DNA of 64,000 nucleotides from Auriscalpium vulgare (taxonomy: Eukaryota; Basidiomycota; Agaricomycetes; Russulales; Auriscalpiaceae), in NCBI GenBank assembly GCA_019915015.1, contig JAHBBC010000018.1:434001-498000 (forward strand), read 5' to 3'. Positions within the stretch are counted from its first letter, which is position 1. Each line of letters opens with the position of its first letter. This document shows positions 19,680-30,955 of the stretch, piece by piece. The position numbers and the translations under genes are program-made. The notes below the pieces were generated by a model. The model was not told the origin of the DNA and searched no databases. It saw only the letters and a list, made by a program, of their open reading frames with translations.

Positions 19680-21955
19680 ATGGATTTCTCGAAGCTTACA
19701 GTTCCTCAGCTCAAGGCTCTGTGCAAGGAACGCGGTGTCAGTGGCTATTCGAAACTCGGAAAAGCTGCTTTACTCTCTAAGCTCCAGCCGTCCTCCGATT
19801 CTGCTGGTACTACTCAAAAGGCATCACTATGCGCTGGCACCCTGATCACTCCTGTATCCCCGCTCCACACTTCGGAATTCGCCACGACTGGAGATTGTCC
19901 GGCTGAGACGCCATTCACTCCACTCGCTCAACAACGGGATGCCTTGGGTGTAGCGGTGGCCTCTCGTCAAGACTCCGAAACACCCGGACTAGATACCCAT
20001 GGGCCAATCCCCATAGCTGCACCGACAATGATTGTACCAGCCCGTGGAGGTCAACCGCAAGCACTGTCACTGTCTGGCCAGGTCGACTCCGACGTCGGTT
20101 CCGGTGTTTCTACAAAGAGAGCTCTGCAAGTCTCGAACCAAAACCTGCCTCCTACAAAGAAGACGAAGCTTGGTGCTCCGGTCGTGTCTATCTCATCGGT
20201 AGCTTCCGCTCTTTCTGCCTCCACGGCCTTGAAGACCGCCATCCTTCCCTCTGCTTCAGTTCCTGCAAACAACTCGAACACTGTCTCCACAAATCCGGCA
20301 CAGAACCGCATCAGAGTCGATCTACCGTCGTCTGTAGCCGCATATACCCAACCTCGACCGCCGTCTGGCTCTGCGAAGCGCTTCAAACCTCTGAAGGTCA
20401 CAAAACCCATCAGCTCTACCGTCCTTCCACTTCCCACTTTGCCGACTAAGAAGTCTCTTACGGCTGCGACTGTGTCATGGTGCTTGGACTTCCCAGAACA
20501 GCCTGCGTCTTTGCCTCTGGCACCGATCGCATACCCGCCTCCTCTTAGCCAACGTAGGCTTGTTCCTCGCTGGGCGATCATTCTCAGCGGTCTTTCCGAA
20601 GTCGATCGTCGCCAATGCATCCTTGTATCCAAGATGTTCCGCTATGCTGGTACGGTTAAGGCGTTTTCCCTCTCCGGCAGCCCAAACTTATGATGACTGT
20701 CGACCACAGTGTACGCTTCCGCCTACGAGATCCTTTCCCGTCAATACGCGGGGCGACGCTTCAACACAATGCAACAGCAAAATGCTGGGCGCATGCAAAT
20801 GCTGAACTTATGGCCGCTACTCCGGCAGTGGGAAGATGAGGTCTGTGCCCGGCGCGCAGCCATCGACGCCACGTTTCTAGGAACCGTGTACCGTGGTGAC
20901 TACCCGGTCTCCAAGCGGCTGTGGGCGAGCCCCGACCACGATCGACAACTCACGATAGCAATGCGGTTCGTGCTGCCCTTGATGTGTATATATGCGTGCG
21001 GTCGACTGACGTTTGGAATGGTAGATTCCTGGCGACGCGAGTGTGGTTCGCGCTGTCGATCGGGGGAACGGGCAAGGACAAGTTCGCGTACCTGCGAGAT
21101 GTGGTCATTGACGTTCAAGAAGTCGTGAAGGAGGAGATATGGGCAATCACGACGCTTCCCGGATCTTCGTCCTCCAACTTGCCGCTGCCAGGGTCGCACA
21201 CGGTCTATGTCCTGGAAGTGACCTGCGAGCCCATCGGTTATTCCCTTCCAGACTGCACCGTTGATCAAGCATCGACCCCAGCGTCCAACATCCCACTGCG
21301 TGCGGACTGGGCCAACTACGTATCCCCCCAGGTCGATTCCTCAAGTAAGCAGAGGGCCATGCTCGAGCGCATGAAGTGGGCCGATCATGCGGAGTATATG
21401 CATGGCGTGAGCCGTCACTGGCTTACCCGCATGTCGAAAAAGGGCGAAGCGGGGGCGGTCCTGGTGGGCATCGCCAAGCGCTACGTGATGGCGAGCGTTG
21501 TCGGGAACAGGTGCGCATTCCACGTTCTCTCAAGGATATAACCGTGTGATTCGTATGAATAGTTTGAGTGGTCGCTGGATGTCCACGACAGAGATGGCAC
21601 AAGACTTCGCGGGCTTGGCGCAACATACTCCGCGCGGTGGGAAGGATCCGGAGCCGCAAATGGGGATGTATCTTCCCGCGTACGTTCTCTTGGCTACAAT
21701 GTGTGGCGTTAGTCTTATTATTTCGCTTCTAGTCACCACCATGTCGAGAGTGCCCATTTGACAGCGTCGGGAGGGCAACCGCTGCACCCTTCACTCGCGG
21801 TGATACAGACACAGACACGGGAATATTTCATCCTGCGCGACAACGGCATGCAGGTAGGATGTGAAGAGGAGGGAGTGGGTGAGGTATGGCAGAGATTCCT
21901 GGGGTGTAATGGACGGGGCGTAGCGGTGGAGGAAGGAAGGTGGATGGCGTGGTAA
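19680..21955 (+). CDS. SAP-domain protein of unknown function
   Basis: Exons 19680-20649, 20710-20965, 21025-21510, 21563-21679 and 21733-21955 join in frame (introns 52-60 bp) to 683 codons. Residues 2-37 form a SAP motif (LTVPQLKALCKERGVSGYSK then LGKAALLSKL), a helix-loop-helix that binds DNA in chromatin and repair proteins. Residues 40-280 are a Ser/Thr/Pro-rich linker with a basic patch (PPTKKTKLG). From about residue 290 a conserved-looking, mostly folded region begins (RWAIILSGLSEVDRRQC, YEILSRQYAGRRFNTMQQQ, KDKFAYLRDVVIDVQEVV). I do not recognise this C-terminal domain. Nuclear DNA binding is inferred from the SAP motif only. Confidence 0.75.
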
Positions 21956-22790
21956 ATTTTCTATGATAACCCAAGTCGCCGGAGGCTTTGTTGACGCTTA
22001 TGAATTTTCCTGGGATAGGATTGCCTTACCTGCCGTTTGTGTTTCCAGCCGCAATTGAGCGAGAGTGAGATCTGGCTTGAACGAAATTATCGACTTCCAG
22101 CGTCAAACGTCGGCGCGCGTTCGGAGCCTCGGCAACGTTGGTGCCAAGCCGTGTCGGCCTGGACCTTCGGCTGTCATCGGCATGGTGATCTCTTCGTCCG
22201 CCCTGCGCAAATGTGCTGTTTGCTGATCGTGCCTTTCCAGTGAAGTATAACCGTCTTCTACAGATGCACCCATATCTCAACTTGTTGGTATGTCGCTCTG
22301 TTTGTCCAGTTTTATTTGCTCATGTAGCTTCCAGTTGGCTCCCAGTATCTTCCCTGAAGGGCGCTCTCATCTAAATCGGTTGTGTTGCGACTCGATCTCA
22401 GCCCTGATCGACTTGACACGCGACGGGCGCCCTCGGGCGCCTACGCGTGCGCGTCGCGTGTCTCCGAGGACCGAGTCAGCGTTCTCCCAGACCTCTTCTC
22501 GCTGTTCTTCGTCCTCATAGCAAGCTCCATTGACAAGTCCGTGGTCGCCCGCAGGCGCCCTGGTGAAGAGTACTCGTCACAAGTTCTCATGTTTCCGCTG
22601 CCTTGCGCGCTGCATCATCGGTCTCTTGGCTTGTTGCTTTGACGCCAAGACAAGCCAAGTCCATGCGAATCGCAATAGCTTCACAGCCCTATATGAAGGT
22701 CGCGCGAAACCATGTTCTCTCCCTCTTTCCGTCACTCGCGTCGACTCTTCAGGAGATTCATCCTGGGCAACACGCGCCCTGCACGCTAGA
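21956..22790. other. intergenic, no gene seen
   Basis: 835 bp upstream of the polysaccharide lyase gene. Small overlapping frames only; none has splice-consistent coding support. Confidence 0.5.
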
Positions 22791-24621
22791 ATGCGTGTAC
22801 AACTTACCCTCCTGTCTTTGCTCGCTGGCCTTCCGGCCGTCCTGTCTTTTTACATCAACACCAAGTACACAGCATATGCCAACGATTTCGTCGATCCGAA
22901 CTATGCGTTGTCAAAATCATTCAACGAGACGACAGCTGTGGCGCAACAGACCATCGTGCAGTGGGCCACGCTGCTGAACACCCAGGGGCCTTGGGGTGCG
23001 TCTTCCGGGTCGACCTCTGTATTGTATCTGACATCCCGAAATTTTGGGCCTGCGCGGCTGCAGCGGTGACTACGTCCAAGAACTCGATCTCTGCTCCTTC
23101 TGGAGATCCACATGACTACTTGAGCTGGGCTCCTTAGTACGTCGCTTCGTGCGCGCTGTTTTCCTCCCTGATAGCTGAACCTTGTCTCAAGCTGGTGGCC
23201 TAATTGTGACGGCGCAGGAAATACGACTGCGCTCAGCGAAGAGCAAAGTGCGTAGCCTACCCTGTCCTTCGCCCAGTTTGACTTGGCTTATTTGTTGCCG
23301 TCAGTCTGGACGACGTGCTCGTACGAGCAGCGCGATGGCTTGTTCAACCCCGACGTGAGGGATGTCAACAACGTCGGAGCTTTCGACGACCTATCGAATG
23401 CCGTCCTGTACAACTCCCTTGCCTGGGCTATCAACGGCTCGTCGGTCTACTCATCCCACGTCGTAACGTACATCAAGACGTGGTTCCTTGACCCCGCGAC
23501 CAAAATGAACCCCAATCTCAATTTCGGCCAAGTCCAGCGCGGGCCGGGCGATCAGGTCGGCTCGCACACGGGAGTTCTGTACGCGCTTAACCGCGTGAAA
23601 TGAATTGTGAAAATTGACTTGTTATGTGTGTTTCTTAGGGATTTGAAGGGCATGTCGATGATCGTCAGCGGTGTCCTGATTCTCCGCATCGGTAAGGCGC
23701 CGGAATGGACGGCGGACATCGATAACCAGCTGAACGCTTGGGCTTGGGATTACATGTCCTGGCTCGAGAACAATCCGATCGCGCTGAAGGAACGCGCTGC
23801 TACGAAGTTCGTAGACTATACCTGATTCGAGACGACGATGCTGATTTATACGTAGCAATCACGGCTCGTTCTACTACACACAGCTGGCGGCTCTCAAGAT
23901 CCTCGTTGGCGACACCGCAGGCGCGCAGGGCGCGCTGCGGGAGTACTTCTCCACGTTGTACCTTGATCAGGTCGCCGCCGACGGCGAGCAGGTGCGCCCT
24001 TTGCCGTGATTCGCCGTCGAAACAATCTGACCATGTCTGCACCAGCCGTTAGAAGCCTCACGTACGCGCCCTTACCACTACCGCGCCTACAACCTGGCCG
24101 CGATGATCGTAAGCCCACCATACTCTTGATCCCCTTCCCGCACTCAATGTACACCACCGGCGCAGACCAACGCGCGCCTCGCTTCCTATGTGGGATTCCA
24201 GGCCTGGAACACGACGACCAACGCCGGCGGAACGATCCACGCCGCGCTCGACTTCGCGCTGACCGTGAGCCCGGACAACGAGGCCGCGCAGGAGCTGTAC
24301 CCGAGCATCGCCGCGGTCGCGTCGACGTACGGCGACCCGCAGGGCAAGTATGCCGCGTTCCTGGCGCACGCGCAGCCCGCGTACCCCGCGCAGGCGCACT
24401 TCCTCTGGAACCAGCCGATGACCGACGGCGGGTGGGTGCGCGCGAACGTCCCCGCGGAGACGCCCGCGGGGAGCAGCTCGAGCACGGCGGCCAAGGCGAC
24501 GAAGGCGCCGACGTCGCAGACGGGCTCCGGGGGCAGCAATGGTGCGGTGAGCGCCGCGGTGGGCAGGGGCGTGCTGGTGCTGTGTGGTGCGGTGGCTGTG
24601 GCCATGCTAGTCCATGTGTGA
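22791..24621 (+). CDS. secreted, GPI-tailed alginate-lyase-fold polysaccharide lyase
   Basis: Eight exons (22791-22995, 23064-23136, 23192-23247, 23305-23578, 23639-23806, 23856-23991, 24046-24108, 24166-24621) give 476 codons. Residues 1-19 are a signal peptide ending AVLS. Family motifs of the alginate_lyase fold follow in order: GDPHDYLSWAPYWWPN near residue 85, TKMNPNLNFGQ, NNHGSFYYTQ (residues 259-268, the conserved Asn-His) and RPYHYRAYNL near 313. The C-terminus is Ser/Thr/Gly-rich, then hydrophobic (VLVLCGAVAVAMLV), as in GPI-anchor signals. Related enzymes cleave uronic-acid polymers such as alginate or glucuronan by beta-elimination. The true substrate cannot be told from sequence. 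Confidence 0.8.
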
Positions 24622-25143
24622 ACCACGTATGTGTTTTCTTTCGGGTCCAATGGGAAATTATGCTGGTTACAAGCAGACGGATGACAGCTTGTCACAGTGG
24701 AGACGTTTGCGGTGACATCCATAGGTGATGAGGCTGACCGGGTTCAATCAGTGCGGTGCATGGGCGGCCGAACTTGGTCTCAACGCGAACGTCGGAAAGA
24801 CTCAGCAGCTTAGTTGATGTTTCCGACGTCCAAGTTGTCCGGACATAGATGTTCTGGACCTCTCGCGTTGATGTGCAGATAGAAAGTCTAGATGTGAGCT
24901 GTGCTCGCCCGAGAGTCCGGGCGGTGGGATATGCGGTGAACCCGGAGATATGCAAACAACCGTATTCGCTACCTGAAGAGAAACATGTATAGACGAGCAT
25001 TTGTGGATGACGAGAAGGATGCTGGAATGCCGGCGATGTCGATGAACTCGGATATCGCGCGGATGCGGTGGTCGGATGAGCGTGGGAAAAGCCAGCACGC
25101 TGTTGCGCGGCGCGTCGAACTTGGCGTCGACGGCCACTTTGAC
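24622..25143. other. intergenic, no gene seen
   Basis: 522 bp between the lyase stop and the mL58 start. An open frame runs in from 24985 but lacks a recognisable product before 25144. Confidence 0.5.
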
Positions 25144-25701
25144 ATGTCCACGATGTTCTCCGCGTCGAAAGCTCGAATACCGCTGCAGCTGGGTCTGCGT
25201 CGCACCTATGCCACTCGCCTCCCCGAGAAGCCACCCATGCGCCATCCCGATCCCCTCATCAACAACCCCGCTGCAGTCGTCACGCCGTTGTCGGAGGACC
25301 TCACATTCATTCATCGTCCACCACCGTCTGCGCCCACCCCCTTCTCATACACGACGAACCCATCATCACCGCTCTTACGCCCTGCATCACCTGCGGATGC
25401 ACCGCTGCCGCCAACGCTGAAGGACACGTCCGCAGCGCCGAAGCCGCCACGAATGTCGGACGCGAAAATTGCGGAGATGCGGGCGCTGCGCGCGTCGAAT
25501 CCAAAACTGTCGCGTACATTTTTGGCGCAGAAGTTTGAGTGCACACCAGCGTTCGTTTCCCTGATGGCGCCTCTTTCGCATCCGGCGCAGCGGGACAACC
25601 TGGAACTCCGCGATCGGGCGCATGCGGAAGTGCGCGCACAGTGGGGGGAGAAGAAGCTCATCGTGCGTGAGATTCGCAATAAAAGGAAGGAGTTCTGGTA
25701 G
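25144..25701 (+). CDS. MRPL20: mitochondrial large-subunit ribosomal protein mL58
   Basis: A single exon of 185 codons from the ATG at 25144 (a second ATG at 25153 is also possible). The N-terminus (MFSASKARIPLQLGLRRTYA) is rich in Arg and Ser without acids, typical of a mitochondrial import signal. The middle is a Pro-rich linker, and the C-terminus carries the family block MSDAKIAEMRALRASNPKLS then LAQKFECTPAFVSLMAPLS, ending in a basic helix. This resembles the fungal mitochondrial protein called L20 (yeast MRPL20, mL58). An in-frame extension back to 24985 is acidic and unlikely to be translated. Confidence 0.8.
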   Translation: MSTMFSASKARIPLQLGLRRTYATRLPEKPPMRHPDPLINNPAAVVTPLSEDLTFIHRPPPSAPTPFSYTTNPSSPLLRPASPADAPLPPTLKDTSAAPKPPRMSDAKIAEMRALRASNPKLSRTFLAQKFECTPAFVSLMAPLSHPAQRDNLELRDRAHAEVRAQWGEKKLIVREIRNKRKEFW

Positions 25702-26455
25702 GTCGTGCGTGGGATGTGCGGGGCATCGGCGTGGAGGAGTCAGAGGACATGAGCGGTTTCGGAGATGGGGACTACAGGTGCGGAGTACCTCCTCTAGCCA
25801 GCTTGACGTGCTTCTCATCGTGCCTTCTGTCATTAGGATTTTGGATTGGATAATCCGTGTCGATCTTCACTACTTTGTCGTAGATGAATGAACCAGAGTC
25901 GTACCAGTCCGACCGCTTGCGTAAGGATATCCCATTGGTCCCCCGACCTTCTATTACCAGCACGCGATCGCATTTTGCATCCGCTGTTTGCGGCGTTTTG
26001 AATGTCGTGCCCAGCCCGCTCGGCTGACCGCTACAATTACCGCTCTTCTGGTCCCTCTGCGCGACGCGGGCGTCCGTGGTATCCTTTCCCGCTACTTCAC
26101 CGCCGGGTTCGGACGGGTACGGAAACTAACGTCTGCGTGACATCCTGGGACGACTGATTCTGGACAGGTGAACAACACTGCAACTGCTCTTGCGGACTTT
26201 TAGGTCAGATGCCGTGGGCGCAATACATCGGAATCGTACGAGGGACCTGCGCAGTGTGAATATACACACCGCTGGGGCGAAAAAGGAATTGGCGCCATTA
26301 AGCCGAACATACAGGAGTCCGCTCGATTACCCCACGCTGAATATCCCCAGAGCCCCTGCATTCCCCAATCCGACAAAGCGAGTCAGCTCCTGCATTATAT
26401 AAACGGCACGTCTGCTCTTCTTTAACCCGCTCCCTTCCCCCACGAACCACTAAGC
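25702..26455. other. intergenic, promoter of malic enzyme
   Basis: 754 bp without a supported gene. Its last part holds a clear TATA box and a pyrimidine-rich leader. Confidence 0.5.
26396..26403 (+). promoter_or_regulatory. TATA box (TATATAAA)
   Basis: Lies 53 bp before the malic enzyme ATG and is followed by a CT-rich leader. Confidence 0.6.
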
Positions 26456-28794
26456 ATGCAGGTCCAGCTGAACGTCGCGTCTCGAGCGTCTGGCAAGCTC
26501 TTCACCAAGCTCCCGATCCCCGTCGTCCCCCCACCCAACTTCTCCAGTGCTACTCACCGCGCTCGCTGCCTGGCCCAACTTCGCTCCAAGAGCAATGGCC
26601 TCGAGAAGTACATCTATCTCAACGGGCTCAAGGAGCGGGACCCGTCACTCTTTTACAGTCTCCTCTATGATAACATGAGAGTATGTCTATTCCTCTAATG
26701 CGCGCTTGTCAGATCTAGAGGTGAAACACTTCGCTGACTTCCACCCGCTATTGCAGGAGATGGTGCCGATCCTTTACACGCCCACCGTGAGTACCGCTCG
26801 CCTCGCATCCCTTGTGCGCTTACTAACAGCGAGCAGGTCGGAGATGCGTGCCAGAACTACTCCCACATCTGGCGCCGACCGGAGGGGCTCTACGTTTCCA
26901 TCGGAGACAAAGGTCGCATCCGCGAGGTGCTCGCGACCTGGCCCAACCTTCATGACGCCAGGATCGCTGTCGTGACAGATGGTTCTCGCCCTCATTGAAG
27001 CGTTCTGCTTGTGTTGTCGATTCTGATCGCACTCGCTCTAGGCTCTCGCATCCTCGGACTTGGTGACCTCGGCGCTAACGGCCTGCCAATCAGCGTCGGT
27101 AAACTGTATGGGGCTACCATTGACCGATATGCTGAGCGTAGCTGACGTGCCCCTTTGCTTTAGCGACCTGTATATTGCTGGCGCTGGTATCCGCCCCACC
27201 TCAGCAGTAAGTCCACTTCCTTTACTTTCATAGACGAGCGTCCACAGTTGACGTTGACATCGCGCGACAGGTCCCTATCTGCCTTGACCTGGGCACCTCT
27301 ACCCAAAAGTACCTAGATGACCCTCTTTACATTGGTGTCCGGCGTCCGCGTCCGGAGGCCGCCGAGGTCAGCGTCTCGGGCCCGCGCCATTAACGCGAAT
27401 CTGACCATAGCGCTCCCTTGCAGATGGATGAATTCATGGACGAGTTCATGGAGGCCATGACGGAGGTCTTCCCCCACCTCCTCGTCCAGTTCGAGGACTT
27501 CTCTACCGACAATGCGTTCAAGTACCTTCGTCTGTACCGTGATCGCTACCGCTGCTTCAACGACGACGTCAGTCCATTTGCCAATTCTCATCCCGCTTCC
27601 TCACTAACGCCGCCTTCATTCAGATTCAGGGCACGGGTGGGGTCGTGCTTTCCGGTTTCCTTAACGCTGCGCGTCTCTCCTCGGATGCTTCGAAACGCCC
27701 CTTGTCAGATCACCGCATCCTCTTCTTCGGAGCCGGTTCGGCTGGCATCGGCGTAGCGAAGCAGCTGCTGTCATTCTTCAAATTCCAGGGGATGAGCGAA
27801 GAGGACGCGAAGAAGCAGATCTGGGTTAGTCTCGTGCTATGTTGCTCATGGCTTGCTTCTTATGCATTCTATAGACCGTCGACTCCAAGGGCTTGATTAC
27901 CGCCGACCGTAGGGGTATACAAGAACACAAAAAGTGTAAGTCCACCTCTACTTGCGACATCGATGACGCTCACTGTACCTGTAAAGTCTTTGCCCGCACC
28001 GATTACGACGGCCCCGCGCTCACGAACCTCGTCGATATCATCAACTACGTCAAGCCCACCGCTCTACTCGGCTTGAGCACCCTCCGCGTACGTTTGTCAT
28101 CCGTCGCATCGGTCGCGAACCGAGACTTATCATCTTCCGAATTGCCTGTGTGGTTCTAGAACGCTTTCACTAAGGAAGTTGTTGACGCTATGGTCGCGCA
28201 CAACCCGCGCCCCATCATCTTTCCCCTGTCCAACCCGGTGGCGCTGAGCGAGGTCGACTATGGTGACGCTGTCGAATGGTAAGGACTTCAGCGATACTTT
28301 CTCCTCCTTCACACTGACCGGCATGTCCAGGACTGACGGCAAGGTCATCTTCGCTTCGGGCTCGCCGTACACCCCCTTCACGCGCGACGGCAAGAAGTAC
28401 GAGCCGGGCCAGGGCAACAACATGTACATCTTCCCTGGCATCGGGCTCGGGTCTCTCCTGTCGAAGGCGTCGCACGTGACAGACTCCATGGTCGAGCAGG
28501 CGTCCATCGCGCTTGCGTCGTCGCTCAACACGGACGAGCATGCGCATCAGCTCGTGTACCCTCGCCTCGACCGTATCCGCGACATCAGCGCGCGCATCGC
28601 CCTTGCCGTCGTGCGCGCCGCCCAGAACGCGGTAAGCACGTCAGCTTTTGAGCAGGTTCCAGTGGCGCTGACATGACCCACTTGTCTAGTCCGTCGACAA
28701 CGCGCCTGCTCTGCGCCATGTCACCGACAGCGTGCTCTTGGCGTACATCAAGGAACGGATGTGGCAGCCTCGCGGTGAATCGTCTCGCATGTGA
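26456..28794 (+). CDS. malic enzyme
   Basis: Thirteen exons: 26456-26680, 26757-26786, 26837-26981, 27042-27105, 27164-27206, 27271-27366, 27424-27567, 27624-27824, 27875-27935, 27987-28087, 28160-28278, 28331-28631, 28690-28794; 544 codons. The protein converts malate to pyruvate and CO2 with reduction of NAD or NADP. ILYTPTVGDACQ contains the catalytic Tyr82, then ILGLGDLGANGLPI and QFEDF (metal-binding acids), then IQGTGGVVLSG. The Rossmann motif is FFGAGSAGIG around residues 284-293. PLSNP and NNMYIFPGIGLG follow near the end. The N-terminus is not a clear mitochondrial signal, so cytosolic action is as likely. Cofactor choice is not decided here. Confidence 0.93.
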
Positions 28795-28976
28795 GCTCCT
28801 TGGTACTTGGGTGGAGTAGAGCCACACGAAGACGCTTTCTATACTCCATCATATGCATATTACTACCAGACTTCAGTGTATTTGTTCCCGTGTACCGGCC
28901 TCCCGTAGCGTAGCTTGTCTGTACGTTATAGACGCAAGCAATAGAATCTGCTAGATGAAATCACACATTATGAGAC

Positions 28977-30763
28977 TCATGCGTCGATGTCGTCGTCGAT
29001 CTGCAGCCCCTCGTCGCTGACGCCCTCGCCGCCCACTTTCCACCGCGCAATCCCGTACCGATGGTTTACGCCCTCCAGCTTCGGCACGCACGCGGCACCG
29101 CCGCACCCGCCCGTGCGCGGCATCGGCACGAGATAGAAGATCTCTTTGACGCGGGAGTGAAGCAACGCCATTGAGCACATGAGGCACGGCTCGTGTGTCG
29201 TGAACAGCGTGAGGGAAGTCAAGAGGTAGAATTGCCCATTCCGAAGCGGCTGGGGCGGCTTGGGAGAGAATGCTGAGCGGGACAGCTCGGCCAAGACTGC
29301 GGGCGGTGGAGCTGACGTCGATGGGATTGCCCTTCGCGGTCGGGAGTCGGCGAGCTTGCGGATGACACTCATGGCAGAGTGGCGCAACGGGTGGTGGGCG
29401 GAGGTGCGGATGTCATGTGCAATGAAGGACGGTGGGTCGTCGTCTAAGCCTGACTCAAGGGCGTCGAACGGCGCAGGCACGTATGACACAATTGGCAGCT
29501 GCAGAGGAGACAGTCAGGAGCTAGCGGACGACGCTCGAGGGAAAGGGCTGACCTCGCCAGATGCGCCCACGCGCCTAGCTTCGTCTGCCACATGCTGCAT
29601 TGCCCGTTGCGCCCATTGCACGCGTGCACGCGACCACTGCTCTGGCTCCCCTTTGCGCGGTGGTGCGAACACCGTTGGCCACAAAGCGTTTTTCAATTTC
29701 AGGGAGATCGGTGTGAGGGCTGCGGAAGCGGGAACGGAGATTTCGTACGGATCGGATAGTGGCATGGTCGGGTCGGAGGGCAGAGTCGGAGGATCAGGGC
29801 TCGCCGTAAGGAGTAATGTAGAGTGGGTGGGGGACTTGCGAATACGCTTTAGGTGCGATAAGGTAGGGGTATCGTATCCGGATTGCTTGAGCCATCTGAA
29901 GACCACGCAAAGATGAGTGGGATGTCCATTAAGGTGAGAATAGGGGTCTGACTTTAGCATGACAGTGATATGTCTGGCGTCAGGGATGTCGACTGCCCAT
30001 ACTTGAACTATAGCCCTTTGTTGAAGATGGAAAATCACAGACCCTAAACGGAGCACCGCACCTGTACGAACGCTATCCTCCGTGTCTTCATCATCATGGT
30101 CAGAGATGACTTTGATTCGGGTGAAAGGAAGGTCATTCTCGGGGATGATCTCCAAAGGGTCGGCGACTTCGCCCTGGATGACACTGAGACCACCCCACCC
30201 ATCTTCAGGCTTGGAGTCTGGTGATATATGCGGGGACCGTTCGACAGGGTCAAACCAAAGCTTCGAGCCGTAGAAGATACATAGCTCCTCGTCTGGTTTC
30301 ACGGCTCGCGTTGTGGTGTATCGGATGGACTCAGTGGTCCGATCGAGAACATAAGATACGTTCGGGGACTCTGAGTGGTTAAAAAGAGAGCCTATAGAGC
30401 TTCAGCCTCAACGATGGCTCGGCGATCCAGTCGAGTCGATAGATATGCGTACCAAGTCCCAGCGCAAGCGCCATCCGACCATCCCTCCACTTGAATGTGT
30501 AGTGATCTAACACGGTGTGCTTTCCGTGCGCCTCATACTCAGATGCGCTGAATAGCAAGACAGGACTGATCTCAATCAGACTCTGTGCAGGGATCGCCCG
30601 CGATGCTGCCGAAATAGAGGAAAATTTAGTCATTTCGGATACTGGCATGGACAGTGCACTCACCAAATACACCGCGTCCTTTACCATCGAGATGTTGGAT
30701 CCTGCATCCTGTGTTGTTCAGATGTTCCGGAGCTGCGTGATGAGAGTGCGAAAGATCAGTCAT
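28977..30763 (-). CDS. TAD3: SET-domain/tRNA adenosine deaminase subunit (Tad3) fusion
   Basis: Six exons (30664-30763, 30453-30605, 30062-30391, 29953-30007, 29553-29895, 28977-29498) join in frame to 500 codons. Residues 24-140 are a complete SET methyltransferase domain: KGRGVFASRAIPAQSLIEIS, DHYTFKWRDGRMALALGLG, SLFNHSESPNVSY and AVKPDEELCIFYGSKLWF. After an acidic linker the Tad3 part starts at VQVWAVDIPDARH and ends with the deaminase block: HPLRHSA (His367; the usual catalytic Glu is replaced, as expected for Tad3), then HEPCLMCSMALLHSRV (Pro431, Cys432, Cys435) and GGCGGA..GVNHRYGIARW. Tad3 pairs with Tad2 to deaminate A34 of tRNAs. The start is 192 bp from the divergent ALG7 start. 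Confidence 0.85.
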
Positions 30764-30955
30764 TTCGCTTGACTTCGCGCGACAACGCGCGCGCCTTCGT
30801 GCCACGTCTTTGCCCGCGACGGGCGACGTGGAACTCATCCCTTTCCTTCCACCACCATCGAAACGGCCCCGTTGACTATCATGTCGCACTGATGCTCTGA
30901 GTTTATCCATTCCCTGGCCACCAACGTCAAAAACAGTTACAAGCTACAACCCGCA
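30764..30955. promoter_or_regulatory. bidirectional promoter, TAD3 fusion and ALG7
   Basis: Only 192 bp separates the two divergent ATGs. No TATA box is visible. Confidence 0.6.
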
